Positions 43,590 to 53,003 of a stretch of DNA of 64,000 nt are shown here, piece by piece. The number at the start of each line of letters is the position of its first letter. Position 1 is the first letter of the stretch. Origin of the DNA: Peribacillus simplex (lineage in GTDB: Bacteria > Bacillota > Bacilli > Bacillales > DSM-1321); NCBI RefSeq assembly GCF_001578185.1, contig NZ_CP011008.1, forward strand, positions 1,950,001-2,014,000, written 5' to 3'. The notes beneath the pieces were generated by a model. It was not told the DNA's origin. It worked only from the letters and a program-made list of their open reading frames with translations, and ran no database searches. Made by a program: the position numbers and the translations under genes.

Positions 43590-45224
43590 TTATAATTTAC
43601 AAATATAATCACCCAGTGTTTTCGAGAGCTTTACATTTTCCGAATAATCGACATCCACATCAATCAAGACAATTTCCTGACTCGAAATCGCTTCTTCTAA
43701 TGCATGAAGCAATTCATCGGAATGGGTTACTTTCACTCCTTTAACACCAAAACTTTTTGCGAAGCTTAAAAAGTCTGGGTCGGTAAATTCAATCGCATTC
43801 GTACGATCAAATTTATTCAATTGCTTCCACTCAATTAGGCCGTATTTTGAATCATGGAAAATGACTATCACGAAGGCAAGGCCCAGACGTTTTGCAGTTG
43901 CCAATTCAACCCCATTCATTAGAAATCCGCCATCCCCTGTAACCGCAATGACAGGTTTATCAGGTTTTGCCAGTTTTGCCGCAATCGCACCGGGAATGGC
44001 AATCCCCATCGATGCAAAGCCATTAGAAATGATAGTGTGATTAGGCTTTTCCGGTTGATACATCCGAGCCATCCATAATTTATGTGCACCAACATCAGAA
44101 ATGACAATGGCATTTCCCTTTTCCGCCTTTTTCAAATCAGCGATAATCCGCTGAGGGATGATAGGGCTTCCTGATACATTATCTGAAGAATGAAATTTTT
44201 CAATAATTTGAGACCTTAATCTTTTCACTTCTGGCCAAAGCTCTTTTTTAACTACATCAGTGGTCAATGCTTCAAGTGACTCTGTTACGTTCCCGACCAA
44301 TTCAGCTTGAACGGGGTAATAAGCATCAACCTCAGCCGGTCGAGCATCAATATGAATAATCTGATTCATTGCCTCATCGTTCCAATACTTTGGCAAATAT
44401 TCGACGAAATCATAGCCGACGGTGATAATAAGATCGGCCAAATCAAACCCGCATAGAACATAATCCCTTGCTTGCATCCCTACTGTAAAAAGGGTCAACG
44501 GATGGTTAGAAGGTAAAACTCCTTTGGCCATGAACGAATTCACAACAGGAATTTGTTTCTCCTCAGCAAATTTACGTAAGGACTCCGTAGCTCCATCGCG
44601 GATTACGCCATTACCAGCTAGAATAATAGGCTTTTTAGCGCGATTTATTAATTCTACAGCTTTTTTGATTTCTTCTTCGGCTGGATTGGATCTAGGGATT
44701 GGTGTAACCGGAAGTGGCTCACCTTCTGTATCCATCATTGCCACATCTTCCGGAAGCTCGATATGAACAGCACCCGGCTTTTCAATGACTGCAGTCTTAA
44801 ATGCTTTACGGATAATTTCCGGAATCGTATGAGGCACCTTAATTTGTTGATTCCATTTCGTTACTTCCTTAAAAACTCCAATAATGTCCACATATTGATG
44901 CGACTCCTTATGAATTCGATCAAGCCCCGCCTGACCAGTAATCGCAACAACAGGGGAATAATCCAAATAAGCACTTCCTATCCCTGTTAATAAATTGGTT
45001 GCACCCGGTCCCAATGTACTCAAACAAACGCCAGGCTTTCCAGTTAGCCGCCCATAGATGTCTGCCATAAATGCTGCAGCTTGTTCATGGTGGACTAAGA
45101 TAAATTTAATATCAGAGCTTATTAGAGAATCAACAAGATCCGTATTTTCCTCACCAGGTATCCCGAAAATATACTGAACACCTTCATTCTCTAAACATCT
45201 TATAAACAAATCAGATGCCTTCAT
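43590..45224 (-). CDS. ThDP-dependent acetolactate synthase-like enzyme (AlsS-like large subunit)
   Basis: The 544-residue protein has the three ThDP-enzyme domains: the catalytic Glu in HHEQAAAFMADIYGR, LSTLGPGATNLLTGIGSAYLD, and a C-terminal ThDP-binding GDGGFLMNGVELATAKRLGL with FHDSKYGLI. Length and lack of a regulatory subunit gene fit the catabolic AlsS type. The ALDH neighbour instead of alsD (acetolactate decarboxylase) makes acetoin synthesis doubtful, and a related carboligase or lyase is possible. GGAGGGAATAGT precedes ATG 45224. It is divergent from the YerD-like gene. Confidence 0.82.
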   Translation of the reverse strand: MKASDLFIRCLENEGVQYIFGIPGEENTDLVDSLISSDIKFILVHHEQAAAFMADIYGRLTGKPGVCLSTLGPGATNLLTGIGSAYLDYSPVVAITGQAGLDRIHKESHQYVDIIGVFKEVTKWNQQIKVPHTIPEIIRKAFKTAVIEKPGAVHIELPEDVAMMDTEGEPLPVTPIPRSNPAEEEIKKAVELINRAKKPIILAGNGVIRDGATESLRKFAEEKQIPVVNSFMAKGVLPSNHPLTLFTVGMQARDYVLCGFDLADLIITVGYDFVEYLPKYWNDEAMNQIIHIDARPAEVDAYYPVQAELVGNVTESLEALTTDVVKKELWPEVKRLRSQIIEKFHSSDNVSGSPIIPQRIIADLKKAEKGNAIVISDVGAHKLWMARMYQPEKPNHTIISNGFASMGIAIPGAIAAKLAKPDKPVIAVTGDGGFLMNGVELATAKRLGLAFVIVIFHDSKYGLIEWKQLNKFDRTNAIEFTDPDFLSFAKSFGVKGVKVTHSDELLHALEEAISSQEIVLIDVDVDYSENVKLSKTLGDYICKL

Positions 45225-45392
45225 ACTATTCCCTCCTCGACCATTGATTTCTTCCCTATATGTTGGCTTTGCCTACATGAAATTATGTAATTGAGTGTTA
45301 AAAATCTTTTCAATAATATTCGCTCCATTGTATAAAGAGATTCAAGTTAGAGTAAATTAAACACAATATAATCATTACTAGGAGGGGTAAAA

Positions 45393-46988
45393 ATGGATAT
45401 CGCAAGTCGTTTAATTATCATTTCATTTATTACTATTGCACTTGTTGTAATAGCACTTGTCATTTTTCTAGTCTATTTATTAATATTAGACCGAAATCAG
45501 AAGCACCACGCTATACTACGGAATTATCCAGTACTAGGGAGGGTCCGCTATTTTTTAGAAAAAATCGGACCGGAATTTCGGCAATATTTATTTAACGAGG
45601 ATACTGAAGGGAAGCCATTTTCAAGAGATGATTATGAACATATTGTAAAAAGCTCAAAATATATGCGGGATGTAATCGGGTTTGGTTCAAAACGTGATTT
45701 TGATGAAGAAGGCCTTTTTGTTCGGAATGCTATGTTCCCCAAATTAACCGAAGAAGAAAAATTCGATAGAGAAACAAAGGTGATAACTAAAAGATATATC
45801 TTATTGAGAGATCCGCTTCTTATGCAGCGAAAGGAAAAATGGGAGGATGAGGAATCGTCTGCTTACTTATTACATGACCATGATGCCGTAATCATTGGCC
45901 CAAATACAAAACATCCATTTAGATTAAAAGGTTTAATTGGGATGTCGGCGATGAGCTATGGTTCATTAGGACATAATGCCATCACAGCTTTATCAGAAGG
46001 ATTGGCTTTAGCGAAAGGCACATGGATGAATACTGGGGAAGGCGGACTCTCTTCTTATCATTTAAAGGGTGGCGTCGATATTATTATGCAGATTGGCCCA
46101 GCCATGTTCGGAGTGCGCGATAAGCATGGCGAAATGGATTGGGACGAGTTAAAGCGGAAAAGTGAAATTCCTCAAATAAAAGCATTTGAGGTTAAGCTCG
46201 CTCAAGGTGCCAAAACACGCGGGGGACATATCGATGCTGAAAAAGTTACTCCAGAAATTGCCGAAATTCGCAAAGTGGAACCATTCAAATCGATTGATAG
46301 CCCCAATCGTTTTCATCAGTTCAATGATGTACCGACAATGTGTGAATTCATTGAAAGAATCCGCAGCCATACGGGTAAACCTGTTGGAATGAAGATGGTT
46401 GTAGGAAGTAATGATAGCGTAGAGGAATTAGCCAAATATATGAAGGAAACCGGCAAAGGTCCGGACTTTATCACTGTGGATGGAGGGGAAGGCGGAACAG
46501 GGGCTTCTTATCAAGAATTGATTGATAGTGTCGGTTTGCCGATTAAATCAGCCCTGCCAATTGTTGTCTCCACCCTTCAAAAATATGGGGTACGCGACCG
46601 GGTTAAAATTATTGCTTCAGGTAAACTGTTCACCCCTGACCGGATTGCGATTGCTTTGGCGATGGGGGCTGATCTTGTCAATATAGCTCGTGGATTTATG
46701 ATTGCCATAGGATGTATCCAAACATTGAAATGTCAATCTAATGCCTGTCCAGTTGGGGTAGCCACAACAGACCCAGAATTGCAAAGGGCTCTCGTGATTG
46801 ACGAAAAGAAATACCGCGTCGTCAACTTTCTCGTGACACTTCGAAAAGGACTATTTCGAATTTCAGCAGCAGCAGGTTTGGATTCGCCCGTTCATTTTCA
46901 ACCTAAGCATATTAGTTATAAGGATGAAAAAGGCGTCGTGACATCACTGGAAACCATCATTCAGGAAATCAGGCAGCAAATAGAGTGA
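45393..46988 (+). CDS. FMN-binding glutamate-synthase-family protein (YerD-like)
   Basis: The 531-residue protein has an N-terminal membrane anchor (IISFITIALVVIALVIFLVYLLIL) and a GltB-type FMN domain: IGMSAMSYGSLGHNAITALSEG, NTGEGGLSSYHLKGG and VDGGEGGTGASYQEL. The cysteine cluster CIQTLKCQSNACPVGVATTDP probably holds an iron-sulfur centre. It lacks the glutamine amidotransferase domain of full glutamate synthase. YerD of B. subtilis is similar and of unknown reaction. A glutaminase gene follows 147 bp downstream, which together could supply ammonia-linked glutamate chemistry. The start follows TAGGAGGGGTAAAA. Confidence 0.88.
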   Translation: MDIASRLIIISFITIALVVIALVIFLVYLLILDRNQKHHAILRNYPVLGRVRYFLEKIGPEFRQYLFNEDTEGKPFSRDDYEHIVKSSKYMRDVIGFGSKRDFDEEGLFVRNAMFPKLTEEEKFDRETKVITKRYILLRDPLLMQRKEKWEDEESSAYLLHDHDAVIIGPNTKHPFRLKGLIGMSAMSYGSLGHNAITALSEGLALAKGTWMNTGEGGLSSYHLKGGVDIIMQIGPAMFGVRDKHGEMDWDELKRKSEIPQIKAFEVKLAQGAKTRGGHIDAEKVTPEIAEIRKVEPFKSIDSPNRFHQFNDVPTMCEFIERIRSHTGKPVGMKMVVGSNDSVEELAKYMKETGKGPDFITVDGGEGGTGASYQELIDSVGLPIKSALPIVVSTLQKYGVRDRVKIIASGKLFTPDRIAIALAMGADLVNIARGFMIAIGCIQTLKCQSNACPVGVATTDPELQRALVIDEKKYRVVNFLVTLRKGLFRISAAAGLDSPVHFQPKHISYKDEKGVVTSLETIIQEIRQQIE

Positions 46989-47135
46989 AATCCTGATTAT
47001 TCTTTTCTCCTATTAATATTAACTTTACTTTCTGTTTATTATCTGCTTGCTGGTTTTGTGAAAAATAACAATGGGATGTTGTAAAATAATCAGTCCACTA
47101 TCTACCAAGAATTCGCCTTTAAAGGAGGGTAAATT

Positions 47136-48086
47136 GTGAAAAATATGGGATATCAATGCAGGTCCAATGTAGAATTGCAGCAACTTGTTGATGAGGCAAA
47201 AAAATTTACCGTTAAGGGAAAGGTGGCAAACTATATACCGGCTCTTGAAAAGGCGAATCCTGGAGATTTATCTGTGGCTATTTACTATCCTGACGGAAAA
47301 AGATATTGTGCGGGGGATGTAAGTGTCAAAATGACCCTCCAAAGCATTTCAAAAGTATTGACACTTGCTATGGTATTAATGGAAAAAGGAGAGGACTATG
47401 TCTTTTCATTTGTAGGAAAAGAACCTACCGGTGATCCTTTTAATTCCATTGCCAAGTTAGAGACAAACAAGCCATCCAAGCCGTTAAACCCGATGATCAA
47501 TGCAGGAGCATTGACTGTTACCCACATGGTTTCAGGTGACAATGTAAATGAGAGGCTTAAGCGTATTTTATATTTTATCCGGGAGTTGACCCAAAATCCT
47601 ATTATCGATTTTAATGAAGCAGTTGCCAGTTCAGAATACAATACAGCAGACTTAAATCGATCGTTAAGCTATTTTTTAAAGCAGCATAATGTAATAAACG
47701 AAGATGTGGAGGACTTAATCGAATTGTATTCGAAGCAGTGTGCCATTGAAATGGACAGTCAGGATTTGGCGAGGATAGGCTGTGTGCTGGCCATGAATGG
47801 GAAAGATCAGTTGACGGGAAAGCAAATTATCCCCGGAGACATTGCTCGTATTTGCAAGACATTTATGGTTACCTGCGGCATGTATAATGCCTCAGGTGAA
47901 TTTGCCATTAATGTAGGCATTCCGGCCAAAAGCGGCGTGTCAGGAGGAATCATGGGGGCTGTCCCTGGAAAATGCGGAATTGGAATTTATGGTGCAGCGC
48001 TGGATGAGAAGGGGAACAGCGTTGCCGGGGTAAAACTCTTGGAAATGATGGCGAAAAAGTATTCATTAAGTATGTTTAATACTTAA
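47136..48086 (+). CDS. glsA: Glutaminase A
   Basis: This serine-dependent beta-lactamase-fold glutaminase converts glutamine to glutamate and ammonia. The 316-residue protein has SISKVLTLAMVL (nucleophile Ser and Lys of SxxK), NPMINAGALTV, RSLSYFLKQHNVI and the C-terminal VGIPAKSGVSGGIMGAVPGKCGIG. The start is GTG 47136 after AAAGGAGGGTAAATT. It lies downstream of the YerD-like gene on the same strand and may be co-transcribed. Bacillus often has two glutaminases (GlsA1/A2); which this is cannot be said. Confidence 0.93.
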   Translation: MKNMGYQCRSNVELQQLVDEAKKFTVKGKVANYIPALEKANPGDLSVAIYYPDGKRYCAGDVSVKMTLQSISKVLTLAMVLMEKGEDYVFSFVGKEPTGDPFNSIAKLETNKPSKPLNPMINAGALTVTHMVSGDNVNERLKRILYFIRELTQNPIIDFNEAVASSEYNTADLNRSLSYFLKQHNVINEDVEDLIELYSKQCAIEMDSQDLARIGCVLAMNGKDQLTGKQIIPGDIARICKTFMVTCGMYNASGEFAINVGIPAKSGVSGGIMGAVPGKCGIGIYGAALDEKGNSVAGVKLLEMMAKKYSLSMFNT

Positions 48087-49005
48087 ACAATGTTTCCTGT
48101 TGCACATTTATTACAGATAGTCCTACAGGTCATGATTGAATATTCTCATAGAAGCCGTATAGAATATGTATGATTCGAAATGACTTCCCTTATCAAACTC
48201 AGTTTTGGGATATTGAATGTAGTTTCAAACTACGCATTTTCCTATTGAACCCTTCATGCTTTAGCGAACGTTTAAGGCTATCTGTTTCTAAGGTAATCGC
48301 CCCCCGGCTTCATTTCATATTTCAAAAATAATAAAATTTGTCCATTGCAGAGTTAACAAATCTATTTAGCTTGTTGGGGATGTTGGGACAAGTTGTTTTC
48401 ATATTTAATCTGGTTCAATAATGCTGCGGCAACCTTTTTCTCGCGGGCAAAATGGATAGATTAAGAGTGTTAAAAAAGGAATAGTTAGTGAGTAAGTTTT
48501 TTGTAGACTAATAAATGAATAAAATAGATGACTTCTTTATTGATACTGGATATCATTCGATCTAGTATTCGGTAGCTCCCACGTGATGCACGAATAAGCC
48601 CACGCATCGCTTTAAACTTTCAAAATGTTTCATCAATCTTACAGATCGCCATTTTAGGAATATAAAAAAAAAGCCAATTTTCTTTAAGAACAATCTAAGG
48701 GTCCCAGAAAATTGTTTATCCTGGGTATATCCGATAGAGGCCAAGACGTCATATCATATGATTTTGTGTAATTCCAATTTTTGTATAATTTTTTTGAATA
48801 TTTAAAAAATATTTGTTGGTTTCTGTAGTTTTATATTAGATTCTGTGGTTCCTGTGATAAATTAAAGCTACTTTTTAAGAGAAAATACTACATTAAATAA
48901 CAATATCTGTGTTTTTGGGGTTAATGGCATACAAACTTCAAAGAACCGGCAGAAAGAAACTTAAGAATTCTCACAAATGAAAGAAAGTTAAAAGGAGAAA
49001 CAAAT
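48087..49005. other. 920-bp intergenic region, AT-rich, no recognised gene
   Basis: One 60-codon frame on the minus strand (48562-48744) has no good ribosome binding site or family motif. No clear structured RNA was seen. Confidence 0.4.
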
Positions 49006-49434
49006 ATGAACGATCTACAAAAGCAAATACTCTTTTTCCTTGAGGAATGCAATAGAGAAAGATGTGTAAGTAAAATTGCTGAAAAGTACAATAAAAGTCT
49101 TGAAGTGATAAGGGCCGAGTTAGTGATACTTGTGAACAAAAACCTCATAGATATCAAAAAGAGTACGACTGGGAAGATAAGCAAAGCAACGATAAAGCCA
49201 GAAGGTAAACAATACTTCAGAGATGCAATTGCAATTGTTACTAAGGAGTCAGTACAAGGGCAAATCAATGAATTGAGACAAAAGTTGTCAACTCTGGAAG
49301 CCTCCTTTCTGCAAGCACAAGCGAATCCAACTGTGGAGAATAAACAGTCACTACTAAATAATGCGAATACGGTTCAATCAGTGGCTAATGGATTAAACTC
49401 ATTTTTTAAAGCTGGAATGGATATCTTTAAGTAA
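49006..49434 (+). CDS. Hypothetical winged-helix-like protein with coiled-coil tail
   Basis: The 142-residue product begins with a helix-turn-helix-like region (LQKQILFFLEECNRERCVSKIAEKYNKSLEVIRAELVILVNKNLIDIKKS). It continues with a helical part (QGQINELRQKLSTLEASFLQAQ) and ends FFKAGMDIFK. The first part looks like a winged DNA-binding fold with a C-terminal oligomerisation helix. I do not recognise a named family. The ribosome binding site AAAGGAGAAACAAAT is strong, so the gene is real. It is isolated between two long intergenic regions. Confidence 0.7.
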   Translation: MNDLQKQILFFLEECNRERCVSKIAEKYNKSLEVIRAELVILVNKNLIDIKKSTTGKISKATIKPEGKQYFRDAIAIVTKESVQGQINELRQKLSTLEASFLQAQANPTVENKQSLLNNANTVQSVANGLNSFFKAGMDIFK

Positions 49435-49687
49435 ATCGTTTAGTTGTTCCGTCATAAGCATCAAAAGAAAGAGTGGCTGATGCCTCCAATTTTTCTTCAG
49501 GGCGCTCTTGTACAATCTACATGCACCTGTGGCCAAAACAGGACTCGCTCATGTGTCTATTGTTGAGTGAACTGGTTAGAGCAGAGCTGATGAGGTTAAC
49601 TAATGAGTGTCTTACATAAATACTTAATAACCAAAGTGTCCGAATCAGTTGAATAGAACTGAGTGGGTTTTACTGAAAAGGGAGCAC

Positions 49688-49822
49688 ATGGATGTGGATG
49701 TTTTAAGATTTAATGAGCGTGAAACAATCGTAATCGGTGTAAATAATACAGTGAAAGATAAGGCGTTCCACGTTACTTGTTATGCAAAAATTAAAATAAA
49801 GAAAGCCTGCTTCCTTGAATGA
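49688..49822 (+). CDS. Possible 44-residue ORF ending in a terminator-like hairpin
   Basis: ATG 49688 follows AAAAGGGAGCAC. The product (MDVDVLRFNERETIVIGVNNT...) is unrecognised. AAGCCTGC...GTAGGTT with a T-run overlaps the stop. It could be a small gene or a remnant. Confidence 0.3.
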   Translation: MDVDVLRFNERETIVIGVNNTVKDKAFHVTCYAKIKIKKACFLE

Positions 49823-49859
49823 AAGGTTCGTAGGTTTTTTTGTTATTCACTTTTCACTA

Positions 49860-50307
49860 TACCTTAAGGGACTCTTCATGTCCTAAAATCACTCCATTTA
49901 ATAGTGAACTTAAATTCAAGGGCGATGAAATCCTGAGATTAAGCGAGTATTTGTGAGAAAATCGTATTAAACTGAGGTAGTTGAAGAATAAAAACTGAAA
50001 ATTCGGTATGAACAATTGTAAATATATAGTGAGGTATGAAAAGATACTAATGGCAATAACCGAAAAATTTAATAGTTTTGCTAAAAAGGGGATTGGTTCT
50101 ATAGTGCAAGTAATAAATTAAAAATTAAACAATCTAAACCCTTTTGCACATTATCAAAAAAGGACAGATTCATTAAAGGGTCAAATCTGCCCAAAAACAA
50201 AAGAAACTTATCCATAAATTGATTAGAATTGATGATAATCTGTAAGTTGAAAGGAAAGTTACGACTTTTCCTTCAAGTAAATCATTTTTGTACCAAAACC
50301 ATCTATC
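49860..50307. other. Intergenic region without a recognised gene
   Basis: It is AT-rich with many stops in all frames. No convincing regulatory structure was found. Confidence 0.4.
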
Positions 50308-50952
50308 CTATATCATATCAATATGTGTTATTTTCCAATGCTCATTCTTAATAAGTTGCTCTAAATTTTCTTTGTCTTCTTTTTTAAAGTAAGTGATCAT
50401 TTTTTTATGATGTTCATTCATTTGTTCTAATACGGCAAAAAGTTTTTCTTCGTCTTTGCTCAAATAGATTTGTCTAACAAAACTGTTTTGTAAAGAATTA
50501 AGAAGGTCTATTAATGTATCGTTTTTACATTTATCAATATATACTTTATGGAATTGATTTTGGAATTGCTGATAATCCGAATAATTTTTTTGTGAAATTG
50601 ACAGGTCAATTTTTTTAACCAGCTCTTCCATTAGTTCAATATCACTCTTTGTAATATGCGCTATAGATAATGAGGCTGCTAGGGCGTCAAGCACACCAAC
50701 AACTTGAAAAACATCAAGCTTATTCTTTGTATCAAGTTCTTTAACGATAAATCCCTTTCGAGGAAAATACTCAAGTAAATTTTCTGAAGCTAATTGTATC
50801 AAAGCTTCCCTTACAGGGGTTCTGCTTACTTCTAACTTCTCGCTTAGTGCAACTTCATTTACCTTATGATTAGGAAGCAATGTTCCATTCTGAATTTCTT
50901 CAGCAATATGATTATATACATGGTCTTTAAGTGATTGGTATCTCTTTTTGAT
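50308..50952 (-). CDS. GntR family regulator with FCD domain (probable regulator of the 51.7-57.1 kb operon)
   Basis: The winged helix needs the upstream part QSLKDHVYNHIAEEIQNG before LLPNHKVNEVALSEKLEVSR, so the gene must start before the in-frame TTG at 50880. A TAG lies just above. The best initiator is the rare ATC at 50952, with GGGGAGAAGG upstream, giving 214 residues. Residues ~95-214 form an all-helical FCD ligand-binding domain. It is divergent from the gamma-lyase operon, with four heptamer arrays between, one of them just before its own start. It probably responds to the amino acid that the operon degrades. Confidence 0.82.
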   Translation of the reverse strand: MKKRYQSLKDHVYNHIAEEIQNGTLLPNHKVNEVALSEKLEVSRTPVREALIQLASENLLEYFPRKGFIVKELDTKNKLDVFQVVGVLDALAASLSIAHITKSDIELMEELVKKIDLSISQKNYSDYQQFQNQFHKVYIDKCKNDTLIDLLNSLQNSFVRQIYLSKDEEKLFAVLEQMNEHHKKMITYFKKEDKENLEQLIKNEHWKITHIDMI

Positions 50953-50991
50953 AGTCCTTCTCCCCTATGCTAAAAATTGATACATTTATTA

Positions 50992-51005
50992 TACAATATA
51001 CAATA
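50992..51005. repeat. TACAATA heptamer array 1 (2 units), upstream of the GntR gene
   Basis: There are two head-to-tail TACAATA units about 40 bp upstream of the regulator's start. This is one of four arrays in this intergenic region. Confidence 0.75.
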
Positions 51006-51368
51006 TAAAATTGAAAATTCTTAATTTTTGTATAGCATAGGCTTCTAAATTCTTCAATAGCTCTACTGTTTAGTAATTATCGCAGCTCACTATTACCTGT
51101 ATCCCAATCAGTCTCTAAGTCCACATGAGGCGATGCTGCCATAGAAATTCAGATCTTAAACGAATTGAGAGAACCACGGAGTGTGGGAACAATTGTAGTT
51201 TGGGTTTTAAGGCTTTTACAAGGATATAGAATATTGAACATCATTAAAACTATACGTGTTAATTGAAAGTTTTTTAAGATTAAACTAATAAAATATATTG
51301 AAAAGGGGAAGAGTCCAGTGTATCATATGTCTTAATACGAATAATATTTCTGATTATTCAGCATATTA

Positions 51369-51389
51369 TACAATATACAATATACAATA
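51369..51389. repeat. TACAATA heptamer array 2 (3 units)
   Basis: There are three perfect tandem TACAATA units. The sequence to the right (to 51524) is partly repeated after array 3. Confidence 0.75.
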
Positions 51390-51524
51390 TAACAAGAAAA
51401 TATGCTGAGTTAATAGCTCTTCTAACAAAAGCACCTTCATATTAAAATTGGCAAAGAATAAATTTAAGCAGGTGAAAAAAAGGAAGTGGTGACTAGTATA
51501 AAGAAAAGGAGAGGGTAATTAATA

Positions 51525-51545
51525 TACAATATACAATATACAATA
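51525..51545. repeat. TACAATA heptamer array 3 (3 units)
   Basis: There are three perfect units. They are followed by a diverged copy of the sequence after array 2; for example CTAACAAAAGCAC(C/G)TTCAT occurs at 51422 and 51573. Confidence 0.75.
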
Positions 51546-51664
51546 TATTAAAACATGTTGTGTTATTAGTTGCTAACAAAAGCACGTTCATAATAAAAAT
51601 GAAAAAAAATGTAAGAACGTAAAAAAAGAAGCGAAAACTAGTACGGCAAAGGAAGCTATAAAAA

Positions 51665-51678
51665 TACAATATACAATA
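51665..51678. repeat. TACAATA heptamer array 4 (2 units), upstream of the gamma-lyase gene
   Basis: Two units lie about 62 bp upstream of the operon's first start codon. They are likely operator sites for the divergent GntR protein. Confidence 0.75.
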
Positions 51679-51740
51679 TATTATATAAATCCGAACAGAG
51701 ATGTGGTTGACAAAACTATGAAAATTAGAGGTGAAAGAAC

Positions 51741-53003
51741 ATGAGTGAGCAAAACTTTAAAGATATACAAGCCGGTACAAAGGCTGTATGGGCAGGAGAA
51801 AAAGAATCTCTTGCTTACAATGCAACTCAAGTTCCTGTGGTGCTAAGTGTTGCCTACAATTATGAGGACATAGACGAGTGGCATGAAGTGGCCATTGGAA
51901 AAAAGCCTGGGTATATCTACAATCGCATGACAAATCCCACTGTTCAAGCTCTGGAGGAAAAAGTGAGAATCCTCGAGGGAGCTGAGGCAGCAATTGGTTT
52001 CTCATCAGGAATGGCCGCTATAAGCAGCACACTATATACATTTTTAAGACCGGGGGACCGGGTTATATCGGTTAAAGACACTTATGGGGGAACCAATAAA
52101 ATCTTTACCGAATTCTTACCGAATCTCGATGTAGATGTGCAGTTATGCAACACAGGAAATCATGAAGAAATCGAGGCTGAAGTGGCCAAAGGTTGCAAGG
52201 TTTTATATTTGGAGTCTCCAACCAATCCGACGATGAAGATCACTGATATTGAGAGAATGGTAAGAGCCGGAAAATCGGTGGGGGCATTGGTTATCATAGA
52301 CAATACTTTTGCTACTCCCATTAATCAAAATCCCATTCAATTAGGAGTTGACATTGTAATTCATAGTGCAACTAAATTCTTAAGCGGACATGCCGATGCA
52401 TTAGGAGGTGTTGCATGCGGTACCAAAGAACTGATGAAAAAAGTCTATCATTATCGAGAAATCAATGGAGCGACGATGGATCCTTGGTCAGCCTATCTTA
52501 TTTTAAGAGGGATGAAAACGTTAAAACTTCGAGTACGCCAGCAAGAAAAGAGTGCAATGGAAATCGCAAAGTATCTGCAAAAGCAAAAGCTTGTAGAAGC
52601 GGTTAATTATCCTGGATTAGAAACACATCCCCATCACCATATTGCAAAGAAACAGATGAGGGGTTTCGGCGGAATTTTAAGTTTTGTATTGAAAGGTGAG
52701 ATGGATGCAATAAAAATTTTATTGCCAAAATTACAATATGCAAATAAAGCCGGGAATCTTGGAGCTGTTGAAACTATATATGGACCCGCAAGAACGACCA
52801 GTCATGTGGAATGTACTCTTGAAGAACGTCAAGCTCTTGGTATCCCGGAAGGATTGGTTCGTATCTCCGCAGGAATTGAGGATACGGAAGATCTTATTTC
52901 TGATTTGGAACAAGCTTTTGCCCATTTGGAATCACAACTACCAGTAACGGTAGCTGCAAATAAAGATATTAATAATGGAAGAGGTATGGGATATGACACA
53001 TAA
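51741..53003 (+). CDS. PLP-dependent gamma-lyase of the Cys/Met metabolism family (candidate canavanine gamma-lyase)
   Basis: The 420-residue fold-type I enzyme has the PLP lysine Lys212 in HSATKFLSGHADALGG. Other landmarks are YIYNRMTNPTVQALEEKV, FSSGMAAISSTLYTFL, YLESPTNPTMKITDI and the C-terminal GLVRISAGIEDTEDLI. The active-site segment reads KDTYGGTNKIF and lacks the Cys (Cys116) of methionine gamma-lyase. Cystathionine-type or another gamma-elimination is therefore more likely. The stop overlaps the start of a homoserine dehydrogenase gene, followed by an ALDH and a permease. That order suggests it releases homoserine from a gamma-substituted substrate. Annotation engines would call it cystathionine gamma-synthase or lyase. 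Confidence 0.8.
   Translation: MSEQNFKDIQAGTKAVWAGEKESLAYNATQVPVVLSVAYNYEDIDEWHEVAIGKKPGYIYNRMTNPTVQALEEKVRILEGAEAAIGFSSGMAAISSTLYTFLRPGDRVISVKDTYGGTNKIFTEFLPNLDVDVQLCNTGNHEEIEAEVAKGCKVLYLESPTNPTMKITDIERMVRAGKSVGALVIIDNTFATPINQNPIQLGVDIVIHSATKFLSGHADALGGVACGTKELMKKVYHYREINGATMDPWSAYLILRGMKTLKLRVRQQEKSAMEIAKYLQKQKLVEAVNYPGLETHPHHHIAKKQMRGFGGILSFVLKGEMDAIKILLPKLQYANKAGNLGAVETIYGPARTTSHVECTLEERQALGIPEGLVRISAGIEDTEDLISDLEQAFAHLESQLPVTVAANKDINNGRGMGYDT

Noticed and set aside
43590..45224. Acetoin operon (alsS-alsD)
   Set aside because: No acetolactate decarboxylase or alsR lies next to it; the partner is an aldehyde dehydrogenase.
48562..48744. Minus-strand 60-codon ORF
   Set aside because: Low-complexity Phe/Lys content and no ribosome binding site.
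50992..51678. CRISPR array
   Set aside because: The repeated unit is only 7 bp and contiguous within arrays, the spacing between arrays is irregular, and no cas genes are near.
51741..53003. Methionine gamma-lyase
   Set aside because: The active-site Cys typical of that enzyme is replaced (DTYGGT), and the downstream homoserine dehydrogenase does not fit methionine breakdown to 2-oxobutyrate.
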